Assembly: GCA_002498845.1 (NCBI GenBank)
Contig: DAJC01000065.1
Location: 1-32,880, forward strand
Reading direction: 5' to 3'
Source: Thermoplasmatales archaeon UBA509
GTDB lineage: Archaea; Thermoplasmatota; Thermoplasmata; Thermoplasmatales; Thermoplasmataceae
DNA: 32,880 nt
The position numbers and the translations under genes were made by a program. The notes beneath the pieces are model-generated. The model did no database searches. It was not told where the DNA came from and worked only from the letters and a program-made list of their open reading frames with translations. Shown here piece by piece: positions 32,441-32,880 of the stretch; position 1 is the stretch's first letter; every line of letters begins with the position of its first letter.

Positions 32441-32812
32441 ATGAATTCACACGGCTCATATGAATTCTGGAGCAACGTTATTGCCGATGTCCTAGCAACT
32501 GGAAGACTCACATTACCCAAGGTAAATTTTGGTGGTTCAATTACGCCACGACCCGAGGAAAGCGGCCTGTTCAAGAGATCAGTCGGGGAGCCGAAGGGAC
32601 AGATAGCGGACTGGAGGGCAAACATTCCGGGGTCAGATCGGGGAGTGCATGCAGTGGAATTTCCGGGGCATTACTCCATACATGTTGATCATTTCGATCC
32701 CGCGAAACATCCGGTGATGCACCTTCTCAGGGACAGCCCCCTTACGCTGGTCACTGTTCTTGCTGCAGGTCTGGGGGCGTTCCTTCTTCTGGGAATATTT
32801 GGCAGAAAATGA
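32441..32812 (+). CDS. Hypothetical tail-anchored protein
   Basis: I do not recognise the family. 123 residues: a soluble N-terminal part of about 95 residues with a Gly/Pro/Arg-rich middle (GGSITPRPEESG, GEPKGQIADW) and a His-rich stretch (HAVEFPGHYSIHVDHFDPAKHPVMH, 68-94), then one hydrophobic helix (about 100-119) and the short basic end GRK. This topology suggests a C-terminal membrane anchor with the body in the cytoplasm. The ATG lies about 31 bases after an AAAATTATTT TATA-like box, so it is probably leaderless. The His cluster could bind metal, which is speculative. Confidence 0.65.
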   Translation: MNSHGSYEFWSNVIADVLATGRLTLPKVNFGGSITPRPEESGLFKRSVGEPKGQIADWRANIPGSDRGVHAVEFPGHYSIHVDHFDPAKHPVMHLLRDSPLTLVTVLAAGLGAFLLLGIFGRK

Positions 32813-32880
32813 CGTGGTGGTGGCACATCACAGCAATAATATGTAAATAGTAGTGCATAATGATTATTGCAGGGGATGAA

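Noticed and set aside
32860..32880. Possible start of a further gene at the window edge (ATG at 32860 or 32876)
   Set aside because: Only a few codons are present; TATA-like AT-rich sequence lies upstream, but the frame cannot be judged.

Overview
The window is archaeal and most likely comes from a member of the Thermoplasmatales (Thermoplasma/Ferroplasma/Cuniculiplasma-like). The ribosomal cluster S19e-PDCD5-L39e-L31e-aIF6 is archaeal. Many first genes have an AT-rich TATA box centred about 25-30 bases before a start codon with no Shine-Dalgarno site (leaderless mRNA), while genes inside operons carry GGTGA/GAGG-type sites. The gene set (short-chain-type threonine dehydrogenase, urocanase, SUF-only Fe-S assembly, FtsZ, no visible S-layer or flagellar genes) also fits. 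I saw no rRNA, tRNA or CRISPR array.

Layout. 1-2112: a small unrecognised basic ORF, then the S19e/PDCD5/L39e/L31e/aIF6 translation operon. 2181-6111: pyrE divergent from a drug-efflux-type MFS gene, then ftsZ and pyrF. 6103-8489: cbiB and cobQ for cobamide assembly (minus strand). 8739-10743: a long coiled-coil protein convergent with a sugar-nucleotide nucleotidyltransferase carrying a left-handed beta-helix tail. 10880-12453: a second MFS carrier and a small three-helix membrane protein. 12656-18304: urocanate hydratase, exonuclease III, adenylosuccinate synthetase, a 53-residue membrane miniprotein, and isocitrate dehydrogenase. 18310-20209: an aldehyde-dehydrogenase-fold protein lacking the catalytic Cys and Asn, and a divergent MoaE. 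20246-21563: a tnpB-only IS605/IS1341-type element. 21718-22683: L-threonine 3-dehydrogenase. 22673-28757: a SufR-like Fe-S sensor regulator divergent from sufC-sufB-sufD-sufS-sufU-ferredoxin. 28735-31040: glycyl-tRNA synthetase preceded by a four-CBS protein. 31107-32812: a third MFS carrier and a tail-anchored hypothetical protein.

How the genes work together. The strongest unit is the SUF module: a SufR-type repressor with three conserved-looking C-terminal Cys, a palindrome between the two promoters, and a full scaffold/ATPase/desulfurase/SufU set ending in a one-cluster ferredoxin. pyrE and pyrF (last two steps of UMP synthesis) lie close but on opposite strands. cobQ and cbiB are adjacent steps in adenosylcobamide synthesis. 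The genome is very compact: several convergent pairs overlap by 9-47 bases, and at least one divergent pair (pyrE/MFS) appears to share one palindromic TATA box.

Most unusual items: the cysteine-free ALDH-fold protein, the miniprotein with a DPEMMK motif next to icd and a second copy of that motif in another intergenic region, the shared palindromic TATA boxes, the solo TnpB with a probable guide RNA end, and the 20-residue PurA tail encoded antisense to xthA. All functional calls are by reading motifs; no database search was run.
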